Assembly (NCBI GenBank): GCA_934437695.1
Contig: CAKSAW010000037.1
Span: 1-9,982 of the forward strand
Direction of reading: 5' to 3'
Source of the DNA: an uncultured Blautia sp.
Lineage (GTDB): Bacteria; Bacillota; Clostridia; Lachnospirales; Lachnospiraceae
Length of the DNA: 9,982 bases
Shown here: one piece after another, positions 1 through 8,007 of the stretch
Position numbering within the stretch: position 1 is the first letter of the stretch
Layout of the letters: each line of letters opens with the position of its first letter
Notes under the pieces: model-generated
What the model saw: the letters and a program-made list of their open reading frames with translations, nothing else
Told to the model about the DNA's origin: nothing
Databases searched by the model: none
Program-made: the position numbers and the translations under genes

Positions 1-3
1 ACT

Positions 4-1152
4 ATGAACAAAAAAGAAATTTCCGAAATCAAGAAACAGTTCACTCCGGCAAACTGCTCCATCACCCGCATCTGCGGATGCTATGTTGACGGAGAAAAAA
101 ACAAAAAAACCGAATTAAAAGAAGCATTTCTTTCCTTATCAGAGGAAGAAATGTTCAAATACTTCGATATTTTCCGCAAATCCCTTTCAGGAACAATCGG
201 AAAAAACCTGATGAACATGGAGTTTCCCCTTGACCAGGAAACAGAAGGCGGAACCCAGCATTTTCTTATGAAATTAAGAAACAGCAAACTGACAGATGAT
301 ACATTAATAGAAAGCTTCTACGATAAGATCATCGAAAACTACGATTATCCAGAGAACTATTACATCATTCTGATCCATGGAGTATATGATATCCCCGGGA
401 AATCATCAGACGGTGCAGAGATGTTCGACGCATCCGACGAGATCTACGAACACATCATGTGCTGCATCTGCCCTGTAAAGCTTTCAAAGGCAGGTCTCTG
501 CTATAATGCAGAAACCAACAGTATTCAGGACCGCATACGCGACTGGATCGTAGAATTACCTGATGTTGCCTTCCTTTTCCCACAATTTAATGACCGCAGC
601 ACCGATATTCACGGAGTCCTTTATTATAGCAAGAACGCAAATGAACTCAGAGACATCTTTATTGATGAACTCCTTGGATGTACAGCTCCTCTTTCTGCCG
701 GCGGACAGCGTGACTCCTTCAACGCACTGGTAGAAGATACTCTGGGTGAAGACTGCAAATATGATACTGTATTGAATATCCACGAGAAATTAAACGAACT
801 GATAGAATCTCAAAAAGACGAACCGGAACCTGTAGTCCTGACTAAATCTGAAGTAAAACGTCTCTTTGAGGAATGTGGCATAGAAGACGAAAAACTACAG
901 TCTTTTGATGAACAATATGAGATAAATGCCGGCGAAAAATCCTCTCTGGTTGCCTCCAACCTCACCAATACCCGAAGATTCGAGATCAAAACTCCGGATG
1001 TTGTTGTTCACGTAGACCCTGAACGCGCTGATCTTGTGGAAACACGTGTGATCGACGGGCGCAGATGTCTTGTGATTCCAATGGAGGGAGAAGTTGAACT
1101 TAACGGTATTCGCGTACATACTGGAACAGAGGAGGTATCTGATGGAGAATAA
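4..1152 (+). CDS. DUF4317 family protein, function unknown
   Basis: A 382-residue soluble protein with no signal peptide or membrane segment. The opening (MNKKEISEIKKQFTP, then ITRICGCYVDGEK around residues 20-32) and the whole-length character match the DUF4317 family, which is found mostly in clostridia and has no established function. A cysteine-containing segment (HIMCCICPVKLSKAGLCYN) lies around residues 150-168. The last 110 residues are rich in Glu, Asp and Lys and may be a separate small domain. The ATG lies 3 bases from the window edge, so its ribosome-binding site is not visible; it is chosen because family members begin the same way. The stop overlaps the start of the HAD phosphatase gene by 11 bases, so the two are almost certainly co-transcribed and possibly translationally coupled. 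The family call is firm; no biochemical role can be inferred. Confidence 0.88.
   Translation: MNKKEISEIKKQFTPANCSITRICGCYVDGEKNKKTELKEAFLSLSEEEMFKYFDIFRKSLSGTIGKNLMNMEFPLDQETEGGTQHFLMKLRNSKLTDDTLIESFYDKIIENYDYPENYYIILIHGVYDIPGKSSDGAEMFDASDEIYEHIMCCICPVKLSKAGLCYNAETNSIQDRIRDWIVELPDVAFLFPQFNDRSTDIHGVLYYSKNANELRDIFIDELLGCTAPLSAGGQRDSFNALVEDTLGEDCKYDTVLNIHEKLNELIESQKDEPEPVVLTKSEVKRLFEECGIEDEKLQSFDEQYEINAGEKSSLVASNLTNTRRFEIKTPDVVVHVDPERADLVETRVIDGRRCLVIPMEGEVELNGIRVHTGTEEVSDGE
1128..1135 (+). promoter_or_regulatory. Shine-Dalgarno site for the HAD phosphatase
   Basis: AGAGGAGGT lies in the last codons of the DUF4317 gene, 6 bases before the ATG at 1142. It decides the start: the frame is open back to 1094, but the ATG there has no comparable site, and the DxDxT motif falls correctly near the N-terminus only from 1142. 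Confidence 0.85.
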
Positions 1153-1942
1153 TCGAAAACTTTTATTTTTTGATATTGATAAGACCTTATTAACACCTTA
1201 TCCATGGACTGTTCCTGATAATGCTAAACAAGCTTTAAAGGAAGCTCGCAATAATGGACATCTCCTTTTTATCAATTCTGGCCGTGTCCGTTCTATGATC
1301 CCGGATATTATCAGAGAAATGGATTTTGACGGCTACGTATGTGGCTGCGGCAGCCAGATTTATATGAATGACGAACTTTTATTTTCCAGCTCTATACCAA
1401 ACCCTCTCTGCCGCGAGACTATAGAACAACTGCGAAAATGCAGGATCCCTGCACTTTTTGAACATCCTGATAAGCTTTTATATGATGGTAATTCGTGCGC
1501 TCTTCCTGATACACTCCAGCGTATGAAATCAGAATTCACAGTAGAGGATCTGTCTCTCTACTCTCCGGAAACATATAATAAATTTACATTTGACAAATTT
1601 TTAGTTTTTCCTTCTGCTGATTCTGATGCGGAAACCTTCCGCAAATTTGCAGACAAACACTTTTCGCGTTTTGTTCACGAAGACAAAGCCTGGGAACTGA
1701 CTCAGAAAAATTACAGCAAAGCTACAGGAATTCAATTTCTGGCAGACCGCCTTGGAATATCAGTCAAAAGCACCTTTGCATTCGGCGACAGTGCTAACGA
1801 CCTTCCTATGCTTCAGTTTGCAGGCACCAGCATTGCAATGGGCGACTCCGATCCTCTGATCCTGCCTCACTGCAATTACCAGACAACCAATATTGAGGAT
1901 AATGGAATTGCCAATGCTTTAAAACATTTCCATCTCATTTGA
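1142..1942 (+). CDS. Cof-type HAD-IIB family phosphatase
   Basis: A 266-residue cytoplasmic hydrolase of the haloacid dehalogenase superfamily, Cof/HAD-IIB subgroup. Members dephosphorylate sugar phosphates, nucleotides or related metabolites through an aspartyl-phosphate intermediate with Mg2+. All four motifs are present: DIDKT (nucleophile D11, acid/base D13), the Ser of INSGR (S46), a Lys in SKATG (about K193), and GDSAND (residues 215-220) for Mg2+. The cap domain lies between motifs II and III, as expected for HAD-IIB, and the length is normal. The gene overlaps the DUF4317 stop by 11 bases, which points to an operon. The substrate cannot be read from the sequence: members of this subgroup are promiscuous, and the cap gives no recognisable specificity signature. 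It looks intact. Confidence 0.9.
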   Translation: MENNRKLLFFDIDKTLLTPYPWTVPDNAKQALKEARNNGHLLFINSGRVRSMIPDIIREMDFDGYVCGCGSQIYMNDELLFSSSIPNPLCRETIEQLRKCRIPALFEHPDKLLYDGNSCALPDTLQRMKSEFTVEDLSLYSPETYNKFTFDKFLVFPSADSDAETFRKFADKHFSRFVHEDKAWELTQKNYSKATGIQFLADRLGISVKSTFAFGDSANDLPMLQFAGTSIAMGDSDPLILPHCNYQTTNIEDNGIANALKHFHLI

Positions 1943-1946
1943 CAGC

Positions 1947-1989
1947 GCATACAGGATAACTCTCTCAGATTTACGTTATTTCTGTATGC
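1947..1989. repeat. Inverted repeat in the leader of the diguanylate cyclase gene
   Basis: GCATACAG (1947-1954) is repeated as its exact reverse complement CTGTATGC (1982-1989). Inside these arms a second pair, ATAAC and GTTAT, extends the stem after a small internal loop, leaving a loop of about 14 bases. There is no T-tract, so this is not a standard intrinsic terminator. The right arm ends just before the GGAGA ribosome-binding site of the next gene and covers the upstream ATG at 1986. It could be an operator for a dimeric regulator or an RNA hairpin affecting translation; the sequence does not decide which. Confidence 0.55.
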
Positions 1990-1990
1990 C

Positions 1991-1995
1991 GGAGA
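1991..1995 (+). promoter_or_regulatory. Shine-Dalgarno site deciding the diguanylate cyclase start
   Basis: GGAGA sits 8 bases before the ATG at 2004. The in-frame ATG at 1986 has no purine-rich site in front of it and lies inside the right arm of the inverted repeat, so 2004 is preferred. Confidence 0.65.
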
Positions 1996-2003
1996 AAATA
2001 GAT

Positions 2004-3065
2004 ATGAATATAATTAATCAAAAATTTGACTCAGAAACCACACCTATATATTTTTCTCTTGCACTAAAGAGATCTTATAATGTATACATCATATATTTTG
2101 TGTTATTCATGATCTGCATTGCATATTTCAGACATCCACTTAATGCACTTCCTGTTGGAGGCTGGCTTATTGCCTGCCTCCTGGCAAAATATTATATGAA
2201 CCGCATATTTATACGCTGGGAATTTCTGTTTTATGTTATAATCTCAACAGGATGGATCTCCTATTTTGTCTATTATTATGGTTGGGACGTGGGTGGCACA
2301 AACTTTATTTTACCGTTAATGCTGATCTCCATGTTTTCACTGTACGATACGATATTTAACAAAATTGCTTTTACAGTTTTTTTATTTATACTGAGGATGA
2401 TCCTGTTTTTCCACTGCCAGGCCCATGCTCCTGTATATATTCTCACAGGAACACCTAAACTGATCTTACAGATTTTAAACACAATTTTATCTTTTGTGAT
2501 CATGGGCGTGATATGCATGACCTTCAGCGCCAACCTTCAGAAAGCAGAGAAGCATCTGATGCTGTATAACATCGAACTGCAGCAACAGGCAGGAACTGAT
2601 CCGCTTACCACTCTCTACAACAGACGCCGTATGGAGGAAATCCTGAAAAATCATATCAAAGCCAATCCAACAGAGAATTTCAGCATCGCTATTGGTGACA
2701 TCGATCTTTTTAAAAACATCAACGATACTTATGGTCATAACTGTGGAGATCAGGTGTTGAAATCCCTCTCCGATTTATTCCGGCAAAAAACTCTCGGAAT
2801 AGGTCATGTATGCAGATGGGGCGGAGAAGAATTTCTTTTCTTTTTTCCAGACCTTAATCTGGATGCTGCCGCCACCCTTATGAATGACATCAATATTGCA
2901 GTGAGCAGATGTAATATGAATTATAAGGATATTACCCTTCATGTGACCATGACCTTTGGTGTAGAAGAAAATGACTACCACTCCAATATTTCCGATATTA
3001 TAAAAAGCGCCGATGACAAACTTTATTACGGCAAGACTCATGGACGGGACACTGTGATTTCCTGA
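2004..3065 (+). CDS. Membrane-anchored diguanylate cyclase (GGDEF domain)
   Basis: A 353-residue protein predicted to make the second messenger c-di-GMP from two GTP at the inner face of the membrane. Residues 25-175 hold about six hydrophobic segments (roughly 26-42, 48-61, 72-92, 101-117, 121-137, 153-175), followed by a short linker and a GGDEF domain from about 197 to the end. The domain has DPLTTLYNRR at its start, the metal and substrate motif GDIDLFKNIND (D232, N240), D249, and an active GGEEF signature at 273-277. The RxxD inhibitory site normally found just before the signature is replaced by LGIG, so product feedback through that site is unlikely. The N-terminal membrane part matches no sensor domain I recognise. 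The start at 2004 follows GGAGA; an upstream in-frame ATG at 1986 lacks a ribosome-binding site. The gene follows the HAD gene by 61 bases and may share its transcript. Confidence 0.9.
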   Translation: MNIINQKFDSETTPIYFSLALKRSYNVYIIYFVLFMICIAYFRHPLNALPVGGWLIACLLAKYYMNRIFIRWEFLFYVIISTGWISYFVYYYGWDVGGTNFILPLMLISMFSLYDTIFNKIAFTVFLFILRMILFFHCQAHAPVYILTGTPKLILQILNTILSFVIMGVICMTFSANLQKAEKHLMLYNIELQQQAGTDPLTTLYNRRRMEEILKNHIKANPTENFSIAIGDIDLFKNINDTYGHNCGDQVLKSLSDLFRQKTLGIGHVCRWGGEEFLFFFPDLNLDAAATLMNDINIAVSRCNMNYKDITLHVTMTFGVEENDYHSNISDIIKSADDKLYYGKTHGRDTVIS

Positions 3066-3095
3066 CAGCACTTATAATTTTCGGACAATTATATC

Positions 3096-3140
3096 AAAAA
3101 CAGCTATGTGAAAACCTCTGTTTTCATCATAGCTGTTTTT
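3096..3140. terminator. Bidirectional intrinsic terminator between convergent genes
   Basis: The arms AAAAACAGCTATG-TGAAAAC (3096-3115) and GTTTTCA-T-CATAGCTGTTTTT (3120-3140) pair over 20 bases with one bulged T at 3127 and a CTCT loop. On the + strand the hairpin ends in a run of T (3136-3142), serving the diguanylate cyclase gene. On the - strand the A-run at 3096-3100 becomes the T-tract, serving the foldase gene. Its position between two convergent stop codons fits this dual role. Confidence 0.9.
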
Positions 3141-3151
3141 TATTAATGTTC

Positions 3152-4399
3152 TTATTTAGCCGCCTCTGTAGGTGTTGCTTCCGGTGTTGCTGTTGTTTCC
3201 GCTTCTTCCTCTGCTGCCGGAGTCTCAGTTGCTTCTGCTGCCGGTGTTTCTGTAGCCTGTGCTTCCTCTGTCACTTCTGCTTCAGGTGTCGGTGTTGCTT
3301 CTTCTGTTACTTCAGGTGTCGGAGTCTCTTCCGGAGTCGGAGTCGGTGTTGGTGCTGTAAAGGTATGTTTGTCAGTGATCTTAAGAGTCTTAAGAACCTT
3401 CTTAACCTCTTTTATATCTGCCTCATCCAGCCATTTGTCAGTTGTTTCTGTATAATATGTGCTTTCCTTAGAATTCTGAAGAGATTCTCTCTTAGATGCT
3501 GTGGCATCTTCATCATTGATCTTATCAAGTCTTACCACATAATATCCTGTATCCGTCTCAATAATACTGTCTGCAACTTCTCCATCTTTTAATCCGCGCA
3601 GCACAGTCAGAACCTCGTCCGGATATGCTTCTCCGCTGGAGTCTTCATCCTCATCTTCACTTTCCTTAGTAGTAAAATTACCCTGTACTGCAGAATAACT
3701 TTCATCTACGCCCTGGGCAACCTCGCTCATATCTGCTGTAGGATCCTCTTTCATCTTATCAAGGATCTCCTGAGCCTGTTCTTTCTTTTTCTCTTTATCC
3801 TCATCAGTTACATCATCACCACTTGTAGAGATACTTACATAGGTAAATGTAGTCTGATTAGCTTCATCATCAGATACTGTGATATTTCCCTCAGCTACAA
3901 CCGGATCATACATCTTTTTCTGGATTGTCTGAAGTTCAAGCAATGTTTTTACCTGATCCTCTGTTACAGCCAGTTCCTTGATCGTTTCCTCACTGTTTGC
4001 AGCCATGAACTGTGATGCAGCTTCTGTAATCGCTGCCTCATCATCCTCTGTAAGCTTTACATCATAATCAGCAGCTTTCTCTTTCAGAACATACATCTTT
4101 TCAATAGACTCCAGGCTGCTTTTTACTGCCTGATCACCATAGGTTTCATCAGAATCCTCATCTGCTGTCTGATCCCAGATATTGTCTGCACTTCCCATAT
4201 AACTCAGATACATTGCAGTTGTCTGTTTCTGCTGTTCCCGGGCATAAAGGCTCACAACTCCAAGCGGAATATCTGTTCCGTCAACTGTAGCCACTGTTTT
4301 AGTTCCATCTAATGTTTTACTTCCACAGCCCGTAAGCATACCAGCTGACAGCACACCTGCCAGTGTCACAACGGCTGTTCTTTTTACCATTTCTTTCAT
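3152..4399 (-). CDS. SurA/PrsA-like foldase lipoprotein (putative peptidyl-prolyl isomerase)
   Basis: A 415-residue lipoprotein expected to sit on the outer face of the membrane and help exported proteins fold. The N-terminus has basic residues, a hydrophobic core and the lipobox LTGC with the lipidated cysteine at residue 25. Residues of about 30-175 resemble the helical SurA N-terminal chaperone domain. Residues of about 190-295 resemble a parvulin-type rotamase (LKDGEVAD, then TGYYVVRLDKI near 285). The usual GGDLG region is replaced by an acidic stretch (EDEDEDSSGE, about 246-255), so isomerase activity is doubtful and a chaperone role is safer. Residues 350-415 form a low-complexity tail of Thr, Pro, Glu and Ala, probably a disordered spacer. 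The start at 4399 is chosen because GGAGG lies 5 bases before it; the ATG at 4409-4411 contributes to that site, and the ATG at 4390 is also possible. The gene follows mfd, as in related clostridia, and has its own promoter. Confidence 0.8.
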   Translation of the reverse strand: MKEMVKRTAVVTLAGVLSAGMLTGCGSKTLDGTKTVATVDGTDIPLGVVSLYAREQQKQTTAMYLSYMGSADNIWDQTADEDSDETYGDQAVKSSLESIEKMYVLKEKAADYDVKLTEDDEAAITEAASQFMAANSEETIKELAVTEDQVKTLLELQTIQKKMYDPVVAEGNITVSDDEANQTTFTYVSISTSGDDVTDEDKEKKKEQAQEILDKMKEDPTADMSEVAQGVDESYSAVQGNFTTKESEDEDEDSSGEAYPDEVLTVLRGLKDGEVADSIIETDTGYYVVRLDKINDEDATASKRESLQNSKESTYYTETTDKWLDEADIKEVKKVLKTLKITDKHTFTAPTPTPTPEETPTPEVTEEATPTPEAEVTEEAQATETPAAEATETPAAEEEAETTATPEATPTEAAK

Positions 4400-4404
4400 T
4401 TCTT

Positions 4405-4409
4405 CCTCC
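4405..4409 (-). promoter_or_regulatory. Shine-Dalgarno site deciding the foldase start
   Basis: On the - strand GGAGG precedes the ATG at 4399-4397 by 5 bases. The frame is open well upstream, to about 4522, but the extra residues would place a long charged stretch before the signal peptide, and the candidate ATG at 4411 lacks its own site. Confidence 0.65.
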
Positions 4410-4467
4410 ATATTATCAGTCCGTTTCTTCTTTAAATCCCACTTTTCACAGACTGTACTGTTATTAG

Positions 4468-4496
4468 AGTATAAACTTTTTTCCTGAGAAGGGCAA
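4468..4496 (-). promoter_or_regulatory. Sigma-A-type promoter for the foldase gene
   Basis: On the - strand the -35 element TTGCCC (4496-4491) and the -10 element TATACT (4473-4468) are separated by exactly 17 bases, with an A-rich spacer. Transcription would begin near 4460, leaving a leader of about 60 bases before the foldase start. The 172-base gap between mfd and the foldase gene therefore holds a promoter, and I see no terminator in it, so read-through from mfd is also possible. Confidence 0.75.
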
Positions 4497-4571
4497 GGTA
4501 AATTAAAAAATATGTGCCACAATTCACACTTTTATCACGATTATCCCATTACCACGCTCAGATAAAATCTG

Positions 4572-7500
4572 TTACTCCGCCATGTTTTTAAGCTCCTGTG
4601 CAAATTCCGTCAATGATACAAGCAGATTTCCCTGAGGTTCCAGAATAAATTTCGGTTCCTGCTCATTCTTAAACTGCAGACCCCTTCTGTATTTCTGCAT
4701 AAGGATCGGAATTCCTTCAGGATTAAGCCTGGCCTTCTCATAAATAGTAAAACGGACTGCTTTTCCGATTTGTTTCATCTCAGTTACATATCCCTGATGT
4801 GCAATTGCCTTTAATTTTGCAATTGCAAGAAGATTCATCACGGCCTTTCCAGGTTCTCCGAAACGGTCCAGAAGTTCTTCCAGCATATCATCATAGTCCT
4901 GCTGCGTTTCAATTCCCGCAATTCTTTTATAAATATCAAGCTTCTGAAATTCATTACCTATATAAGAATCAGGAATATACGCATCAACATTAAGATCTAT
5001 TGATGTTTCAAAATCTTCCATCGTATGAATTCCCTTCGCCTCTTTAACCGCTTCGCTGAGCATTTTGCAATAAAGATCATATCCCACTGCATTCATATGT
5101 CCATGCTGCTGTGCACCCAGAAGATTTCCGGCACCGCGAAGTTCCAGATCCCTCATCGCAATCTTAAATCCACTTCCCAGATCTGTATACTCACGGATTG
5201 CAGCCAGACGCTTCTCCGCAGTCTCTTTCAGCATCATATTCTGTCTGTACATCAGGAACGCATAGGCAGTTCTGTTAGAACGCCCTATCCTTCCCCGAAG
5301 CTGATAGAGCTGGGAAAGTCCATATCTGTCCGAGTCATGAATGATCATGGTATTTACATTGGAAATATCCAGTCCTGTTTCTATGATCGTAGTAGAAACC
5401 AGCACATCAATATCTCCATTTACAAAGGAATACATAACATTTTCCAATTCTCTCTCACTCATCTGCCCATGGGCAAAATCCACTCTCGCATCCGGCACCA
5501 GCTTTGCAATACGCAGTGCAATATCTGCTATATCTGTCACCCGGTTGTAAACATAATAAACCTGGCCACCTCTGCGTAATTCCCTGTTGATGGCCTCTCG
5601 GACCGTCTCTTCATCATATTCCATAACATATGTCTGGATCGGCATTCTGTCCATAGGAGGTTCCTCCAGAACACTCATATCGCGGATTCCGATCAGACTC
5701 ATATGCAGAGTTCGGGGAATGGGAGTAGCAGTCAGTGTCAGTACATCCACATCCTGCTTTAACTGTTTAATTTTTTCTTTATGTGTTACACCAAATCTCT
5801 GTTCCTCATCAACGATAAGAAGACCAAGATTCTTAAACTGCACATCTTTTGAGAGGACTCTGTGTGTTCCGATGATCACATCTACCTGCCCTTTTTTCAG
5901 ATCTTCTATGGCCTTTTTCTGCTGAGCAGGAGTTCGAAATCTGCACAGCAATTCCACACGTACAGGAAACTCCTTCATTCTCTGGACAAAGGTATTGTAT
6001 ATCTGCTGGGCAAGGATCGTAGTAGGCGCAAGATAAGCCACCTGTCTGCTCTCCTGTACTTCTTTAAACGCAGCGCGCAGAGCTACCTCCGTTTTGCCAT
6101 AACCTACATCACCGCAGATCAGTCGATCCATGATCTTTGTGCTCTCCATATCCCGCTTTGCATCCTCAATCGCACTGAGCTGATCCTCTGTCTCTTCATA
6201 TGGAAACATCTCCTCGAATTCTCTCTGCCATACTGTATCAGGGCCACAGACATAGCCTTCCTTCTCCTGACGCACTGCATAAAGCTCCACCAGCTCTCTG
6301 GCAATATTTTTAACTGCACCGCGGACTTTACTCTTTGTTTTATTCCACTCCTGAGTGCCAAGCTTATTCAGCTTCGGAACCTTCGCAGTATCCGCTCCTG
6401 AATACTTCTGCAGACAATCAAGCTGAGTTGCAGGAATATAAAGATTGCTTCCTTCTCTGTATTCAATTTTAATATAATCCTTAACAATCCTGTCTACTTC
6501 AACCTTCTCGATTCCCCGGTAAATACCCAGGCCATGCTTTTCATGGACAACAAAATCACCTATGGAAAGCTCCGCAAAATCCTGAATACGCTTTCCATTA
6601 TAATTTTTTTTCTTCTTCTTTTTCTTCTGTTCCTGTCCAAAAATATCCGATTCCGTCATTACCGCAAACTTGATCAGCGGATATTCAAACCCTTTTTTTG
6701 CATGGCCATAAACCACCATAATCTCTCCAGGTCTGATTTCCCTGTCATAGTCCTGTCCGTAAAAAGCCGCCAGTTCCTCTGCCTGAAGATCCTTCGCCAG
6801 TCTTTCTGCTCTTGTACGGGAACCGGAAAGCAGAGCAATCTTATATCCCTGTTTCTTATACTGGTGAAGATCTTTTACAAGAAGCTCGAAGCTGCTGTTA
6901 TAGGCACTGACAGATTTTACTTCCAGATAAAATTTCTCCCTTACCTTCCAGCCTGTCTGTTTTGGTTCCAGTGCACACACAGAAATACAGTTACGCTTAT
7001 TCAGTTCTTTCTGAAGTTCTTCAAAAGAGCATAGCCAGTTCTCCGGCAGATTCTGACTTCCTTTTTCCTCCCTGTGCATACGGCTCTGCCTGTATTCCTC
7101 TTCTACAGCTTCCCCTTTTTCAGTCAATCGATTCGGTTCATCCAGAAAGATGATCGATCTCTCCTTTGGAAAATAATCCAGAAAAGAAACCCTATCCGTC
7201 TCTCCAATATGCTCCACAGCCGGATAGATTGTAATTTCTTCCAGATTCTCCAGCGAACGCTGGCTCTCTGCATCAAAACTCCGGATTGAGTCAATCTCAT
7301 CTCCCCACAATTCTATACGCCATGGATTCTCCTCTGTAAGACAATATATATCCACAATACCACCTCGCACAGAGAACTGCCCCGGCATCTCCACCTGACC
7401 CACTCGTTCATAACCAAGAGCTACCAGCCGTTCCTTCAGCTGATCTATATCTACAGTACTGTCATTTCCATAATGGATCAGTTGTTTTTTTATCTTTTCC

Positions 7501-7886
7501 AGAGATTCCAGAAAATCCATGCATCCATCAATACTTGTAACAACAGTAAGCTCTTTTTCTTCCAGCAATGCCCTGATCACCTTCATCCTCTGGCGGATCA
7601 GAAGATTTCCATGAATATCTGCCTGAAAAAACAGCAGGTCTTTGGCAGGATAAGAATATACTTTCTTATCATAAAATCTGTAGTCTTCATAGATTTCTCT
7701 GGCACGGCGTTCATCTTCTGCCAGGACCAGGCGATACGGCGCAATCTCAGAAAGGCCATATATAAGATGAGACTTCTGCGACTCCATACATCCTGAAACC
7801 TGCAGAATCCCTTTATTCGTTTTACTCTGTTCTTTAATCTGCTCAAACTCTGCAAGTCCCTGCAGAGGTGTCAAAAATGCTTTCAT
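4572..7886 (-). CDS. mfd: Transcription-repair coupling factor Mfd
   Basis: A 1104-residue ATP-driven DNA translocase that pushes stalled RNA polymerase off damaged DNA and recruits UvrA for nucleotide excision repair. The order is the family's. An N-terminal UvrB-like region (about 1-340) comes first, then the RNA polymerase-interaction domain (IGDFVVHEKHGLGIYRG, about 440-510). The RecG-like motor follows, with Walker A GDVGYGKT (592-599), the DEEQ box (693-696), LTLTATPIPRT, and motif VI QLRGRIGR near 860. The translocation motif RDLELRGAGNLLG comes next, and a C-terminal D7 domain ends the protein. The length is close to the E. coli protein (1148). The ATG at 7886 is chosen because GAGGGG lies 5 bases before it; a GTG at 7892 would overlap that site. 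A run of seven lysines (421-427) marks the flexible join before the polymerase-binding domain. The gene is intact and lies between pth and the foldase gene. Confidence 0.98.
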   Translation of the reverse strand: MKAFLTPLQGLAEFEQIKEQSKTNKGILQVSGCMESQKSHLIYGLSEIAPYRLVLAEDERRAREIYEDYRFYDKKVYSYPAKDLLFFQADIHGNLLIRQRMKVIRALLEEKELTVVTSIDGCMDFLESLEKIKKQLIHYGNDSTVDIDQLKERLVALGYERVGQVEMPGQFSVRGGIVDIYCLTEENPWRIELWGDEIDSIRSFDAESQRSLENLEEITIYPAVEHIGETDRVSFLDYFPKERSIIFLDEPNRLTEKGEAVEEEYRQSRMHREEKGSQNLPENWLCSFEELQKELNKRNCISVCALEPKQTGWKVREKFYLEVKSVSAYNSSFELLVKDLHQYKKQGYKIALLSGSRTRAERLAKDLQAEELAAFYGQDYDREIRPGEIMVVYGHAKKGFEYPLIKFAVMTESDIFGQEQKKKKKKKNYNGKRIQDFAELSIGDFVVHEKHGLGIYRGIEKVEVDRIVKDYIKIEYREGSNLYIPATQLDCLQKYSGADTAKVPKLNKLGTQEWNKTKSKVRGAVKNIARELVELYAVRQEKEGYVCGPDTVWQREFEEMFPYEETEDQLSAIEDAKRDMESTKIMDRLICGDVGYGKTEVALRAAFKEVQESRQVAYLAPTTILAQQIYNTFVQRMKEFPVRVELLCRFRTPAQQKKAIEDLKKGQVDVIIGTHRVLSKDVQFKNLGLLIVDEEQRFGVTHKEKIKQLKQDVDVLTLTATPIPRTLHMSLIGIRDMSVLEEPPMDRMPIQTYVMEYDEETVREAINRELRRGGQVYYVYNRVTDIADIALRIAKLVPDARVDFAHGQMSERELENVMYSFVNGDIDVLVSTTIIETGLDISNVNTMIIHDSDRYGLSQLYQLRGRIGRSNRTAYAFLMYRQNMMLKETAEKRLAAIREYTDLGSGFKIAMRDLELRGAGNLLGAQQHGHMNAVGYDLYCKMLSEAVKEAKGIHTMEDFETSIDLNVDAYIPDSYIGNEFQKLDIYKRIAGIETQQDYDDMLEELLDRFGEPGKAVMNLLAIAKLKAIAHQGYVTEMKQIGKAVRFTIYEKARLNPEGIPILMQKYRRGLQFKNEQEPKFILEPQGNLLVSLTEFAQELKNMAE

Positions 7887-7891
7887 ATTCA

Positions 7892-7897
7892 CCCCTC
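7892..7897 (-). promoter_or_regulatory. Shine-Dalgarno site deciding the mfd start
   Basis: GAGGGG on the - strand stands 5 bases ahead of the ATG at 7886-7884. It overlaps the alternative GTG at 7892-7890, which makes that codon an unlikely start. Confidence 0.7.
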
Positions 7898-7940
7898 ATT
7901 TACCACACTTCAACTGCTCAGCCACAGGAGTAGCTACAAC

Positions 7941-7992
7941 AAAAAGCGGCATCTGTTTCCTGGTATATCATCATTCACAGTTACCGCTTTTT
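7941..7992 (-). terminator. Probable intrinsic terminator after pth
   Basis: Read on the - strand, AAAAAGCGG (7992-7984) pairs perfectly with CCGCTTTTT (7949-7941). An inner CTGT/ACAG pair lies beyond a three-base internal loop, and the apical loop is about 20 bases. The 3' arm ends in five T residues, and the hairpin begins 16 bases after the pth stop. The large loop and short T-run make it weaker than the 3096-3140 terminator. The rest of the 121-base gap, toward mfd, shows no promoter I can defend, so mfd may depend on read-through. Confidence 0.55.
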
Positions 7993-8007
7993 ATCAGTTC
8001 ATATTCT

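Noticed and set aside
1876..1903. Possible promoter TTACCA-16-GATAAT inside the end of the HAD gene, ahead of the diguanylate cyclase gene
   Set aside because: The -35 match is poor and the spacing is 16; such matches occur often by chance in AT-rich coding DNA.
3073..3093. TATAATT / AATTATA inverted repeat with a 7-base spacer
   Set aside because: Seven A-T pairs form a weak stem in an AT-rich gap next to the much stronger terminator; the -10-like TATAAT sequences have no matching -35 and no gene to serve.
3146..3592. A Cys- and Arg-rich + strand frame starting MFLFSRLCRCC
   Set aside because: It is the antisense reading of the repetitive Thr-Pro-Glu-Ala codons of the foldase tail; the cysteine richness is a codon artefact.
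5025..6401. Several + strand open frames of 110-185 codons across mfd
   Set aside because: They overlap each other and the conserved motor motifs of mfd, and none resembles a known protein.
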